A stretch of 64,000 nucleotides of DNA, from NCBI GenBank assembly GCA_019918135.1, contig WBZZ01003221.1, forward strand, positions 1-64,000. The letters are read 5' to 3'. Shown here in pieces: positions 1-13,976 of this stretch. The stretch is from Paulinella micropora (taxonomy: Eukaryota > Cercozoa > Imbricatea > Euglyphida > Paulinellidae). Below the pieces are notes generated by a model that made no database searches, had not been told where the DNA came from, and saw only the letters and a program-made list of their open reading frames with translations. Positions within the stretch are counted from its first letter, which is position 1, and the number at the start of each line of letters is the position of its first letter. The position numbers and the translations under genes are program-made.

Positions 1-128
1 GCTAATGCACCTGTCCTCCTCCTTGCGTGCCCTTGCTGCTCACTACTACCGTGCCCCATTCGTGGCTCGACGCGTTTGCAAAAACACTCAGCAGTAGGTT
101 TGTGACATGTGTACCTTGTCTGTTCCAG

Positions 129-1520
129 GAAGAATCGCGTGTGACTTCTCAAGCTCGCGGAGAGAGGAACTACAACATCTTTTACCAGGTTCGGCTATTG
201 GCAGACCATGCTTGGAGTGTGAGGCCGACGCCGTGCTGTGCGCTGTGTAGCTGCTGCAAGGTCTGCAGCACCAGGTGTGGTCGCTTCCGCAAATGGCGCT
301 GCCGGTATTACTATTATCACTGAAAGGTGTTGGGAGTCGGGTGGGGGATTTGGGGGGAGGGGGAAATTGGAAATTGTGTACCATCCCCCCCCGCCCCCCC
401 CCCCCCCCCCCCCCCCCAACCCACACCCCCCAGCATTTCCGCACCCCTGTCGGAATAAATCATGGTGCAGGGTGGCTAGCCCCAGACTCGATGGTGATGC
501 TGATATATTTTTTTTGGAATTCACGCAAATATTTGCGTTCGGGGAGTATCCTAAATGCCAAAATTCCTTTTTTTTTGCAGTACTTGCCGGTTCCTCTGGC
601 AATTGAACGTACCCTGTCGACGGGAAGGGGGGGTCTAGCCCCACCCCCCCCCCCCCCCCCCCCCCCCGCCGGGAACCCCAGCCCTGCAATTGTAGTTACC
701 CCACGCGAATTAGCCGGCACCAAATTGAATGGCTGAGAATGCTCCAAGGCTCTAGGAGTTGTGCCAGAAGGGTTTATGCCGGTTACCTCCGGCAATTGAA
801 TGTACCCTGTCGACTGTGGAAAAGGGGGGGTCCGGGGGCCCTTCCCCCGGGAATCCAGCCCGGCCATTGTACGTACCCCACGCGAATTCGCCGGCACCAA
901 AATGAATGGCTGAGAATGCTCCAATGCTCTAAGATTTGTGCCAGAAGGGTTTATGTCGGTTACCTCCGGCAATTGAACGTACCCTGTCGACTGTGGAAAG
1001 GGGAGGTCCGGGGGGCCCTCCCCCCGGGAACCCAAGCCCTGTAATTGTACGTACCCGAAGCGAATTTGCTGACGCAAAAATGAATGGCTGAGAATGCTCC
1101 AAGGCTCCCAAAGTGCCAGAAGGGTTGAGAGGCTGATGTTGATTTTCACAACCTCGGGTCGCGCTCTAGGTAGTGAACCACTTGAAATAGAGATTTACGC
1201 AGATGTTGGCAAAGTAGTGCCAAAGTGAATGGCTGAGAATGCTCCAAGGCTCTCAGAGTTGTGCCAGAGGCTTAGACACTGATTCTTTGTGTTTTCGCAA
1301 GCGTGTCACGAGCTTTTTTTTGGGGATATAGTTGAAATTTTAAATTTCGAATGTAATGACAAAGTAGTGCCAAAATGATTGGCTGAGATTGCTCCAAGGC
1401 TGTAAAAGTTCTGCATGTGAGAATGAGAGGAAAAGCGACCTTGGAAAGAGGAAAGTGGAAGGGGGGGGGGGGGGGGTCGCGCACCGCAAACCATCCTTTC
1501 AGGTGTTGGCGCAGCCCCTA

Positions 1521-1581
<61 letters not shown>

Positions 1582-2902
1582 GTGGACACCGTGATAGCCC
1601 AGTGGTCAAGTTCTACCATCTGGGCCCTGTCGCCAGTTCGATTCCCGTCGGTGCCACCAGTATTTTCATTGAACATACCGGTCTATTTCTGGACCAGTAT
1701 TTTCATTGAACATACCGGCCCGTCTGGAAGTGTTGGAACTGCCCTTGCGGGGGTGTCATTAGAGCTTATCGTCAATTCTTCGTACTCCCCTCACGGGTGA
1801 GACGATGGAGGCGCATGTGCAAAAATGCATCAGCCATTGACAAAGAAGCACTATTATTATTATTATTATTATTATTATTCTTGCAAGAGGTTGCTGGGAC
1901 TGCGGAATAACCTCGGCTTAGTGCAGTCTTGCCCTCAGGAGCTCCATCGGTGGCCCCGATCATCAGGCGAGAGACTGACACGGGGGGATGGAGGACCTCG
2001 AACAAGGGTATTGGAGGCTTATGTCCGTTGAGGATATGCCATTAGCTGCATCAGTACGCCTCAGATATAGTATTATTATTATTATTATTATTATTAACAT
2101 ACCGGCCCGTCTGGAAGTGTTGGAACTGCCCTTGCGGGGGTGTCATTAGAGCTTATCGTCAATTCTTCGTACTCCCCTCACGGGTGAGACGATGGAGGCG
2201 CATGTGCAGAAATGCATCAGCCATTGATAGAGAAGCACTATTATTATTACTATTATTATTATTATTATTATTATGATGGAGGGGTGCACAGTATGGCACC
2301 CCACGGGAAGAGGAGGTGGTTGGGCCTCTTCCCACTGGTTTCGAGGCTATGTCGTTGTGTTGGCTCCGAGGCTATGTTGTTGTGTTGGTTCCGAGGCTAT
2401 GTAGTTGTGTTGGTTCCGAGGCTCTGTTGTTGTGTGGGTTCCGAGGCTATGTCGATGTGGGTTCCGAGGCTATGTTGTTGTGTTGGTTCCGAGGCCATGT
2501 CGTTGTGTTGTTTTTCATAAGACATACACCACGTGGGATCAAAGGGGTATTTACATTCCGCGATCTAGGGGTGGTGACGGGTTTCGAGGCGTCCCAGATA
2601 CTTACCACAAAACGTCCTCATGCGCTGGCAGGCCGCATGAAATGTCTGCTACCCCTGTGAGTACCTCCATGCGGGACCTACCCAGTCTCGTGGAGCTCTC
2701 ACGCGGGGAAGATCAATCATTTGTAGTTGATTTCCTGCAAGGTACCCGACACTGTGCGGGTAGTAGGGACTTCCTTTTGGGGCCTTCTATGCAGGATGGT
2801 TAGAGTCACTCTTCCCTCCCCAACATACTCACTGTAGTCCCTGTTGGGTCGAGGCATGGAGGCGCATGGCCCTCGGGCTCAGCCATGACAGATCAATATA
2901 TA

Positions 2903-2938
<36 letters not shown>

Positions 2939-5418
2939 TACTATTATTATTATTATCCCTGAAAGGTGTTTGCGAAGGGGGTGGGGGGTTTGGGGGGAGG
3001 GGGAAAATGAAAATTGTGTACCCCCCCCCCCCAGCATTTCCGCACCCCTGTCGGAATAAATCATGGTTTGCGGGAACCAGGAGTTGGGAGCTCATATTTG
3101 CAGGGTGGCTAGCCCCAGACTCGATGTTGATGCTGATATAGTTTCTTTGGAATTCACGCAAATATTTGCGTTAGGGGAGTGTCCTGAATGCCAAAATTCC
3201 TTGTTTTTTTAGCCTATTTTCTGCTCTCCCATCGGAATAAATCATGGTTTGTGGGAACCAGGAGGAGTTGGGAGCTCATATTGGCGGGGTGGTTAGCAGC
3301 AGACTCGACCTTGATGCTGGTATAGTTTTTTGGAATTCACGCAAATATTTGCGTTAGGGGAGTGTCCTGAATTCCAATATTCCTTGTTTTTTAGCAGTAC
3401 CAGCCGGTGCCTCCGGCAATTGAACGTACCCTGTCGACGGGGCAGGGGGGTCCGGGGGGCCCTCTCCCCGGGAACCCCAGCCCGGCGATTGTACGTACCC
3501 ACTTTGGTCGCGGGTGGCACCCACACCTGAAAATTGAGGTTTTTTTGCCACCAGGCACTCTCCTGCAATTGAACGTACCCTGTGGATGGTATGGTGGGGG
3601 TCCGGGGGGCTCCCCTCGGGAACCTCAGCCCGGCAATTGCACGTACCCGTTTTGGTCGCGGGTTGCACCCGCACACCAGAAAAATGAGGTCTTGTGCCAC
3701 CAGCCGCCGTTTGCGCACACCAGAGGGAGTTAGCGGCTGATAGTTGGTGTATCCGATACTTCTTCATGAGCTCTCTTCGAAAATATAAAAAATATTGCGC
3801 CGGGTGGCCTACACACCGGAAAATTGAGGTTTTTGCGCCACCAGGCGCCGTTTGCGCACACCAGAGGGAGTTTCAGGCTGTTGTTTGGTGTACCCGACAC
3901 CTCTGGGTGCGCTCTCTTCGGAGACAAAAAAGTTTTGGTGGCGGGTGGCACAAACACAAGAGATTTGAGGTTTTTGTGCCACCAGAGCTTACACTTGCGT
4001 TCTGCTGGTACCTCCGGCAATTGAACGTACACTGTCGACGGGAAAGGGGGGGTCCGGGGCTCTCCCCCCGGGAACCCTAGCCCGAGGGGGGAAGGGGGGG
4101 GGGGGGGGGGTGCGCGAAGCGCACCGCAAACCATCCTTTCAGGTATTGGCGCAGCCCCTAGTTACTATTATTATTATTATTGTTAGGGAGTACATAGGCC
4201 ATCGGTCCTTTCCATGGGCTGATTGGTATAAAGCTCCTAGAGTAATGTTCTATGCCGTCACTTCCTTTATTCCACCGATTGGTGTGGAGACTTTCCTTAT
4301 GGAATGGAGGACTGGATGCACATGGCCTTTTGGCTCAGCAATTGGCAGGAGATACACTATTATTATTGCTATTATTATTATTTTGGGGGGCACCAATACA
4401 TGGTTGGGTGCCACCGCCACACGGCGGGGTTGGGGCCGTTGGCAGCTTGTTATGAGGGGTACATAATCAGTGCTCCACTGATTCATGAGACGGGACCTTT
4501 TACTGAGAGAAGCTCTCTCACCACGCTCACGGCTCTTGGCTCGGGGTGGCCTCTGGTATCACTCGGGGTGAGTGCGGGGGGTGGGGGTTATCTGAGGGAG
4601 GGGGTTGGGCTCAGTGGGTCACTGGACAGGTTGGTTAACTAAACTACTGTCGGTATGAGTGGGTACGAAGGCGAGAGGCCCCACACATTTCCACAAGCCT
4701 TGAAATCACTCAACTGCCACAGTAGCGACTGCCTGGACGCGGGGCTCCTGACTCACCCTCTCTCTCAGAACCCCTCGTGCTCACTTTGCGGATGCCATGG
4801 GGATGCTCTGGCGGAGGGTCGGGACGTGTTGGGTGCATGTGACCGGGCCTGTCACTTAGTGTTCTCGGTAGATGACTCATTTGTAGCTTCTATCTATCGG
4901 ACGCAGGGTGGCTTGCCACGACACCTCAATTATGCATAGTACGTCACGTCTCTGGCCTGGTTACGGGGGCGGGTAACTGAGGCGGGTTCCTGAAGGCTGG
5001 TTACGGAAGCTATGTTATTGTTGTTGGGTTCCTGGCTATGTTATTGTTGTTGGGTTCCTGGCTGCTATGTTATTGTTGTTGGGTTCCTGGCGGCGTACAT
5101 GTTTATGCTTTTTTAAGGGTTGAGCTTTAAATAACCCCACTCGGGTCTTCTTTTATCGAGCTTACCACTCGGTGGATGGAGGCCTGGGGTAGACTTATAC
5201 GATGTTTTTGATGCTAGGTTCCGTCTCCAGGGATTCGACTGGCATCGCTGCTTTGCCTCACCGCACTGCCTCACCCACACATCCACGCTGGCACACTGTT
5301 TCTCCTCTTGCTCTTGTACCTATGTCGCACACAGCTATGAGCTCACGCCGATGAGTGGTTGTGACGAGGTGCACCCAGCTGGATTGCGGGCGAGCCACGG
5401 CGGCCTCGCTCTCGCTCG

Positions 5419-5486
<68 letters not shown>

Positions 5487-8400
5487 TTTTTTTTTTTTTT
5501 GCTTTGCTTTGCTTTGCTTTGGGCGAGGCCTAGCTTTCACATGGGCGGGCTGAGCCTATGAGGGGCGCACGATAAGCGTTCCATTGATTTATGAGACGGG
5601 TCCCAATTACTGAGAGTAAGTCATGTGAGTTGCTCATCATACTCATGGCTCTTGGCTCGGGGTGGCCTCTGGAATCACAAGGGGTGGGCACTGGAGGGGT
5701 TTGTGTTCAGAGGGTCACCGCGAAGGATGGTCGACCAAACTACTGTCGGTCGGAGTTTGTACGAAGGCGAGAGGCCCTACACCTTACCACAAGCCTTGAA
5801 ACGACTAAATGACCAAAGTAACGACGGACCGGAGCGGGGCTCCTGGCTCACCCTCTCTCTCAGCACTCTTCGTGCTCATCCTGCGGATGCCATGGGTTGC
5901 TCTGGCGGAGGGTTATGGGGTGGTGGGTACACGTGCACGGGCCTGTCACTCTGTGCTCTCGGTAGATGACTCACTTGCAGCGTTTATCGGACGCAGGGTG
6001 GTTTGCCACGACACCTACCTCGATGATGCACAGCGGGTCCTGCCTCGTGCCTGGTTACGGATGCAGGTGAGTGTTTGTGTGTATTCCTATACATACGTAC
6101 ACGTATGCTTTTTAAGGGTTGAGCTTTAAATAACCCCACCTGGGTCCTCCTTTATCGAGTTTACAACTCGATCAATGCGGCACCGGGGTCCCATACCACT
6201 TATGTCAGGTTCTTATGCGAAGAGCGCGGCCGCTAGTGCTGGCCCTATGGGTCAAGGCGGTAATCCTTCAGGTTTAGACGTTCCCCGTGGGAGTGCGCCT
6301 GCGGGTGGCGATGCTACTTGGCCGGGGTGGGGTGGTCGAGTGCTCGCATACCTGACGGGCAACCTGAATCACGTAGAGCCAGCAATCCTGCTGCATCTCG
6401 ATCACCCTCCCCAACCTCGGAAGAGAAGTCACGTCCGGAAAGGTCCGGTCACGGCGTGTGGCAAGCGGTACCGCCACCGAGGAGTAGTGGTCATGGCGCG
6501 AGAGCTCCGAATTCTCGGTCTCGGGGAAGTCGAGGTGGAATTCGCGGGCAGAGGTAGCGGGCGGCATTTGCGGATTAAATGTGCGTCTTGTGAGGAGGCG
6601 GAGAAGATGGTGCGGCTGCTGCGGGAGCGTAAGTTCTTCACGGGAAAGGTTCACGTTGCGACGGGTAGGACTTTCCGGGAAAGAGAGAAGCAGCGGGCTG
6701 CACGGGGGGGTGCCCAGTATGTAGAGATGCAGAGGGAGCTTCGCAAGCAGGGCTTTGGCTACTGGGTGCTCGACGTGGAAGTCGACGAGCCCCAGGGCGA
6801 AGCCTCAAGCGGTGAATCTCCCTTGGCGGAGTGGGGCGGGATGCGGGAGCTGGAGGAGCTGGGGCGGAGGGTGCAGGATGGGCCGTGGAGGGTGGCGGAG
6901 GGCTCCAGGCGGCTCAACCGAAGCGCAGGCATCGGCACCAGCTTCGTTCTTCCCAATTTGTGAAAGGCTTCCAACTGAGGGTGGACTCACATAATTGGCA
7001 AGGCAAAGTGGGTGTGGATAGCCCAGGCTTTGGGGAATGGCCGGAGCACTACAAGGAGCGAGGCTGGGTGATCGTCGGAGTCCAGCAGCACAACCTATCG
7101 TCGCAGAAGGTGGAGAAGCTCCAAGTCGACGGCTTCGCAGTCCTCGGCAAAGCGGCTGCAACTGGTGCGGGCTCGCGTCTCTTGGGAGGAGTCTTGACGT
7201 TGGTGGCCAACTATCTGGCACCGTGCGCTACCATTGTAAAGGCCCCTGTTTCACACCTACAGCAATTGTGGGTGAGGCTGTCGTCTGGGAGCGACGGCGT
7301 CGGATGTGTTCGTCGGCAACTGCTACTTCCCCCAAGAAAATCAACGAGAGGAATCTATTGCAGCCTATGAGGCGTGGCAGGCGGCCGTCTCCTACTTCGC
7401 CACCAAAGGTCATGTGGTTACGGTTGGTGATGCTAATGCTAAGCTGGGGCCCGCCAGAATAGCGCGGGAGGAGGGAGTGGTGGGCCCCTTTGGCGAGATA
7501 GATGAGAGGGGTAGAGGGGTTAGGAGTGAGAATGGTGAGTTGCTGGCTGAGATGCTTGTTGCCACGGGGTTGCGCAATCTCAGTGGGTTTTCGCAACCAC
7601 GGGGGGACAAACATTGGTGGTCTAGGCAGGGAAAATGTAGGTGGACGAAGGCATCTGCTGGATTACATCTGCGTCTCTTCCGAGCTGGCGGAGGAGGCGA
7701 GCTTCGGCGTCGACGAGGTAGACCTTGATACCGACCACAAAGCTGTGTGGGCCGGGTTGTTTCAGAGGCTAACCCAGATGGGGGTACAGGGCAAGTTCTA
7801 TCGCATTCTGCGGCGTTTTTACCGAAGAACGTCATCGCGAGTGCTAGTCGATGGCGAACTCACTGGTGAAGTGCTGGAAGAGATGGGAGTTCAGCAAGGG
7901 TCGCCGTTGTCACCGTCGCTGTTCAACGTCTTCATGGATGAGCTAACGGTCCGAATCGCGAAAGAGTTGGAGATCGAGGACCTCAACCGCATCGAAGACA
8001 TACGGACCCTGCTTTACGCCGACGACGTTGCGGTAATTGCGCATAGTGTCACGAGCTTCAACAGATTGTAAATGTCGTGGCGACATTCGTGGAGGACTAT
8101 CGGCTTGAAATCAACCTGAAACCGGGCAAGACGGAAGTCATGCCGATATACGGGCACGCCAAGTCAAAAAAGTCGCCCCCGTGCGTGAGGTTCCGGGGCA
8201 AGGTTCTCAACGTCACCGACCACTACAAATACCTGGGAGTTCTGCTCACGGACACCCTCTCCGATAAACCGCAAGCGAAGCGGGCGGCGGAAATCACTGT
8301 AGCGGGAACGGCTGCCTACTCCCCTCTGGATTGCCCACGAAGTTCCAGCGCGTCTTCGGCTGATGAATTGGCAGCAAATGGTTGGCGCAAAGTTGCTTTA

Positions 8401-9683
8401 CGCATCGGCTTTTTGGGATCTGCCGGGCGCCAACAAGCTGAGTAAGCTGGAGGGCGCGTTGGTAGCGCCCCTGCGGGTCATCTTGGGTGTTGGTACGCGC
8501 ACAAGCGGCTGCATCACCAGGGGTTTAGGCCGCACGCCGAGTTTTAGCATCCTTGCCAAGGCGGCCCGGCTTCGGTTCCTAGGGCGCATCGAGTTACTGG
8601 GAAACACAGCGCTAACACGCAGGCTTTACAACACGGGTCGGTGCAAATGGAAGGAAGATACGGAAAATTTGATCTTAGCAGATCACAGGCTGCGGGAGGG
8701 CTTGGATGCGCTCAAGCGGGTCGTGAACGACGATGGCACGGTAGATGATAAGGACTGGCGGGCCGCTCTGGCGAACTGGAACGAGGTGGTAAAGCAATGG
8801 TCTGTCCGGCAGGAAGTAGCTGGCTGGGAGCGGCAGGCTAAGCCCTCTGATGGGCTTAGGGTGCTGCTTAGCCAGATGTCTTCCCGCTCTGCTTTCCCAC
8901 GTTGGCGGGCGCTGGAGGGGGGAAGTCACAACCTTATCAGAAGGCGATTGTTGAGCTGCAACAATCGCCTTCGCCTCTACCGATCCAAATTTGGCTCATG
9001 CTCGCCGGACTGCTCAAGCTGTTTCGCCTTGTGTGGCACTGAGGTTAACGAGTCGTTACGTCACTTCCTGCTGCGTTGCCCAACGTTTGCGAGCTCTCGT
9101 GAGGCACTGTTTAAGTTTATCGATGAGGCGCAAGCCCGGCAGCCCCTCATGCTGAATCGAGGAGGGCTTTATCACAGGGAACTGCGGGAGGCGGAGGAGG
9201 AGATGAAGCTCTTCAAAGAGGAATGGCTGAAGGGGGAGGATGAAAAGATGGCGGCGATGCTCGGCGTTTTGTTTATCCCTGTCCCAGAAGAGGTGGAGGA
9301 GTTAGGGAGGTTTGTTGCCACCATCCGGAAGGAGTGAGAGGAGTTGGAGGCGCAGATCAGGGAGGCAGAGGGGGCGGAGGAGGAGGAGGAGGTGATCGAC
9401 CTCACGGTCGTTCAGGAGGTGGGTAGAAGGAGGAGGGGAAGGCCTAGTCAGGTAGAATGTCTGGCTACATCTGTTGTAGGTGGAGGTCAGCGCAGCGTCG
9501 CGGACTTCTTCTCGGCAGATAACTCCTCTCACTCCTTGCACCCACTTGCATATGCACAGCACGCTCATTTGCACATTGCACCGCCAGTCGAGTCTTTGGA
9601 GCGGAGCGGCGTCACCGAACGGCCCCATGCTACCAATGGAGGCACATGTCCGACAGGATCAAAGGCCAATTGACTGATAAGTC

Positions 9684-9731
<48 letters not shown>

Positions 9732-9999
9732 GGACACCGTGATAGCCCAGTGGTCAAGTTCTACCATCTGAGCCCTGTCGCCAGTTCGATTCCCGTCGGT
9801 GCCACCAGTATTTTCATTGAACATACCGGTCTATTTCTGGACCAGTATTTTCATTGAACATACCGGCCCGTCTGGAAGTGTTGGAACTGCCCTTGCGGGG
9901 GTGTCATTAGAGCTTATCGTGAATTCTTCGTACTCCCCTCACGGGTGAGACGATGGAGGCGCATGTGCAGAAATGCATCAGCCATTGACAGAGAAGCAC

Positions 10000-10055
<56 letters not shown>

Positions 10056-12117
10056 GAGGCACATGTCCAGGATCTGGATCTGATGCTATAGTCTGAGGAA
10101 GCCTATTATTATTATTATTATTCAGCCCAATGGCCTCAAGGCGTTAAACTGTGACGCCAACTCATAACCCTTTGGTGGTAGATGCTGGGGAGGAGGGTCG
10201 TTGCGCGCGTAAAAGATCTTAAACTCCGCATATGCTGGTTGATAGCCCAGGACCCAGCAGACACCAGATTGTTATGGGTGGGGTTTCGAGGCAGCTCTAG
10301 CAACCGCGCTTGGTGTATGCACTTGCACATTCGGTGACGTCTTGCAAGAGGTTGCTGGGACTGCGGAATAACCTCGGCTTAGTGCAGTCTTGCCCTCAGG
10401 AGCTCCATCGGTGGCCCCGATCATCAGGCGAGAGACTGACACGGGGGGGTGGAGGACCTCGAACAAGGGTATTGGAGGCTTATGTCCGTTGAGGATATGC
10501 CATTAGCTGCATCAGTACGCCTCAGATATAGTATTATTATTATTATTATCATCCCTGAAAGGTGTTGGGATTGGTGGGCGGGGGGTTTGGGGGGGAGGGA
10601 GATATTGGAAATTGTGTACCCCCCCCCCCCCCCACACACACACACACACACCGCGTTTCCGCACCCCTGTCGGAATAAATCATGGTTTGTGGGAACCAGG
10701 AGGAGTTGGGCGCTCATATTTGCAGGGTGGCTAGCCCCGGACTCGATGTTGATGCTGATATAGTTTTGTTTTTGGAATTCACGAAAATATTTGCCTTAGG
10801 GAGTGTCCTGAATGCGAAAATTCCTTGTTTTATTTTCGCACCCCTGTTGGAATAAATCATGGTTTGTGGGAACCAGGAGTAGTTGTAGCTCATATTTGCA
10901 GGGTGGCTAGCCCGGACTCGATGTTGAAGATGATATAGTTTTTTTGTTCGGGAATTCACGCAAATATTTGCATTAGGGCAGTGTCCTGAATGCGAAAATT
11001 CCTTGTTTTTTGGCCCATTTTCGGCATCCCTGGGAATAAATCATGGTTTGTTGGAACGAGGAGTTGGGAGATCACATTTGCAGGTTGGCTAGCCCCAGAC
11101 TCGATGTTGATGCTGGTATAATTTTTTTGGAATTCACGCAAATATTTGCGTTAGGGGAGTCCTGAATATCAAAGTTCCTTGTTTTTTCACCCCATTTCTG
11201 CACCCCCTGTCGGAATAAATCATGGTTTGTGGGAACCAGGAGGAGTTAGGAGCGCATGTCGACAGGTAGCTAGCCCCAGACTCGATCTTGATGCTGGTAT
11301 ATTTTTTCTGGAAGTGACGCAAATATTGCGTTAGGGGAGTGTCCTGAATGCCTAAACTCCTTGCTTTTTGGAAGTACTTGCCGGTGCCTTCGGCAATTCA
11401 ATGAACCCTGTCGACGGGGAAGGGGGGGTCCGGGGGCCCTTCCCCCGGGAACCCCAAGCCTGCAATTGCACGTACCCACGCGAATTTGCCGGCAGCAAAA
11501 CGAATGGCTGCGAATGCTCCAAGGCTCTGAGAGTTATTCCAGCAGGGTTCATGCCGGTTACCTCCGGCAATCGAACGTACCTGTCGACTGTGGAAAGGGG
11601 AGGTCGGGGGGAGGGCGCCCTCCCCCCGGGAACCCAGCCCCGCAATTGTGCGTATCTGAAGCGAATTTGCCGGCAGCAAAATGAATGGCTGAGAATGCTC
11701 CAAGGCTCTAAGATTTGTGCCAGAAGTGTTGAGAGGCTGCTTTTTTGGTTTTCACTACCTGGGGACGCGCTCTAGGCAGTGAACCACTTGAAATAGAGAT
11801 TTACGAAGATTCTGGCAAAGTAGTGCCGAAATGAATGGCTGAGAATGCTCCAAGGCTCTAAGAGTTGCACCAGAGGGGTTTACTAATTCTTTGTGTTTTC
11901 GCAAGCGTGTCATGAGCTCTTTTTTAGGTCTATAGTTGAAACTATAAAATTCGAATGTAATGATAAAGTGGGTCCAAAGTGAATGGCTGAGAATGCTCCA
12001 GGCTGTAAAAGTTGTATCAGAGGAAAAGCGAAATTGGGAAGAGGATAGGGGGGAGGGGGCGTGCTCGAAGCGCACAAACCATCCTTTCAGGTATTGGCGC
12101 AGCCCCTAGTTTATTAC

Positions 12118-12161
<44 letters not shown>

Positions 12162-12347
12162 GGGAGTACATAGGCCATCGGTCCTTTCCATGGGCTGATT
12201 GGTATAAAGCTCCTAGAGTAATGTTCTATGCCGTCACTTCCTTTATTCCACCGATTGGTGTGGAGACTTTCCTTATGGAATGGAGGACTGGATGCACATG
12301 GCCTTTTGGCTCAGCAATTGGCAGGAGATACACTATTATTATTATTA

Positions 12348-12396
<49 letters not shown>

Positions 12397-12664
12397 GGAC
12401 ACCGTGATAGCCCAGTGGTCAAGTTCTACCATCTGGGCCCTGTCGCCAGTTCGATTCCCGTCGGTGCCACCAGTATTTTCATTGAACATACCGGTCTATT
12501 TCTGGACCAGTATTTTCATTGAACATACCGGCCCGTCTGAAAGTGTTGGAACTGCCCTTGCGGGGGTGTCATTAGAGCTTATCGTCAATTCTTCGTACTC
12601 CCCTCACGGGTGAGACGATGGAGGCGCATGTGCAGAAATGCATCAGCCATTGACAGAGAAGCAC

Positions 12665-12704
<40 letters not shown>

Positions 12705-12945
12705 GTGGCACCGCGATAGCCCAGTGGTTAAATTCTACCATCTGGGACCTGTCGCCAGTTCGATTCCCGTCGGTGCCAGTATTTTCAAAGGATATTTTCT
12801 TTGAAGGTATTGGTCTGTCTGGAAGGCTTGGAGCTGCCTTGCGGGGGTGTCAGTAGAGCCTATCGTCAAATCTTCGTACTCCCCTCGCGGGTGAGACGAT
12901 GGAGGCACATGTGCAGAAATGCATTCGCCATTGACTGAGAAGCAC

Positions 12946-12982
<37 letters not shown>

Positions 12983-13251
12983 TGGACACCGTGATAGCCC
13001 AGTGGTCAAGTTCTACCATCTGGGCCCTGTCGCCAGTTCGATTCCCGTCGGTGCCACCAGTATTTTCATTGAACATACCGGTCTATTTCTGGACCAGTAT
13101 TTTCATTGAACATACCGGCCCGTCTGGAAGTGTTGGAACTGCCCTTGCGGGGGTGTCATTAGAGCTTATCGTCAATTCTTCGTACTCCCCTCACGGGTGA
13201 GACGATGGAGGCGCATGTGCAGAAATGCATCAGCCATTGACAGAGAAGCAC

Positions 13252-13290
<39 letters not shown>

Positions 13291-13911
13291 GGAGGGGTGC
13301 ACAGTATGGCACCCCACGGGAAGAGGAGGTGGTTGGGCCTCTTCCCACTGGTTTCGAGGCTATGTCGTTGTGTTGGCTCCGAGGCTATGTTGTTGTGTTG
13401 GTTCCGAGGCTATGTAGTTGTGTTGGTTCCGAGGCTCTGTTGTTGTGTGGGTTCCGAGGCTATGTCGATGTGGGTTCCGAGGCTATGTTGTTGTGTTGGT
13501 TCCGAGGCCATGTCGTTGTGTTGTTTTTTATAAGACATACACCACGTGGGATCAAAGGGGTATTTACATTCCGCGATCTAGGGGTGGTGACGGGTTTCGA
13601 GGCGTCCCAGATACTTACCACAAAACGTCCTCATGCGCTGGCAGACCGCATGAAATGTCTGCTACCCCTGTGAGTACCTCCATGCGGGACCTACCCAGTC
13701 TCGTGGAGCTCTCACGCGGGGAAGATCAATCATTTGTAGTTGATTTCCTGCAAGGTACCCGACACTGTGCGGGTAGTAGGGACTTCCTTTTGGGGCCTTC
13801 TATGCAGGATGGTTAGAGTCACTCTTCCCTCCCCAACATACTCACTGTAGTCCCTGTTGGGTCGAGGGATGGAGGCGCATGGCCCTCGGGCTCAGCCATG
13901 ACAGATCAATA

Positions 13912-13976
<65 letters not shown>

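Larger units (their letters stand above)
4383..9683 (+). mobile_element. LINE (non-LTR retrotransposon) with TTA tail, ORF2 broken
   Basis: Starts GGGGGGCACCAATACATGG right after the TTA tail of F2 copy 1 and ends ATTGACTGATAAGTC before (TAT)n. Layout: a 5' region of two diverged tandem units (4440-5170 and 5555-6165), ORF1 (6175-6963), and a decayed ORF2 (6965-9337) with APE-type endonuclease, reverse transcriptase and a C-terminal zinc motif. The last 48 bp (9636-9683) are related to the 3' ends of F1, F2, F3 and F5. It is the likely source, or a relative of the source, of the machinery that moved those families. Confidence 0.85.

Noticed and set aside
5343-5561. Glu-Arg and Ser-Leu repeat proteins
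   Set aside because: Artefacts of (CT)n and T runs in the LINE 5' region.
9731-9805. tRNA genes at the F1/F1b heads
   Set aside because: A and B boxes are present, but the T arm does not pair properly in the canonical way and each copy continues into the same SINE body, so they are tRNA-derived SINE heads.
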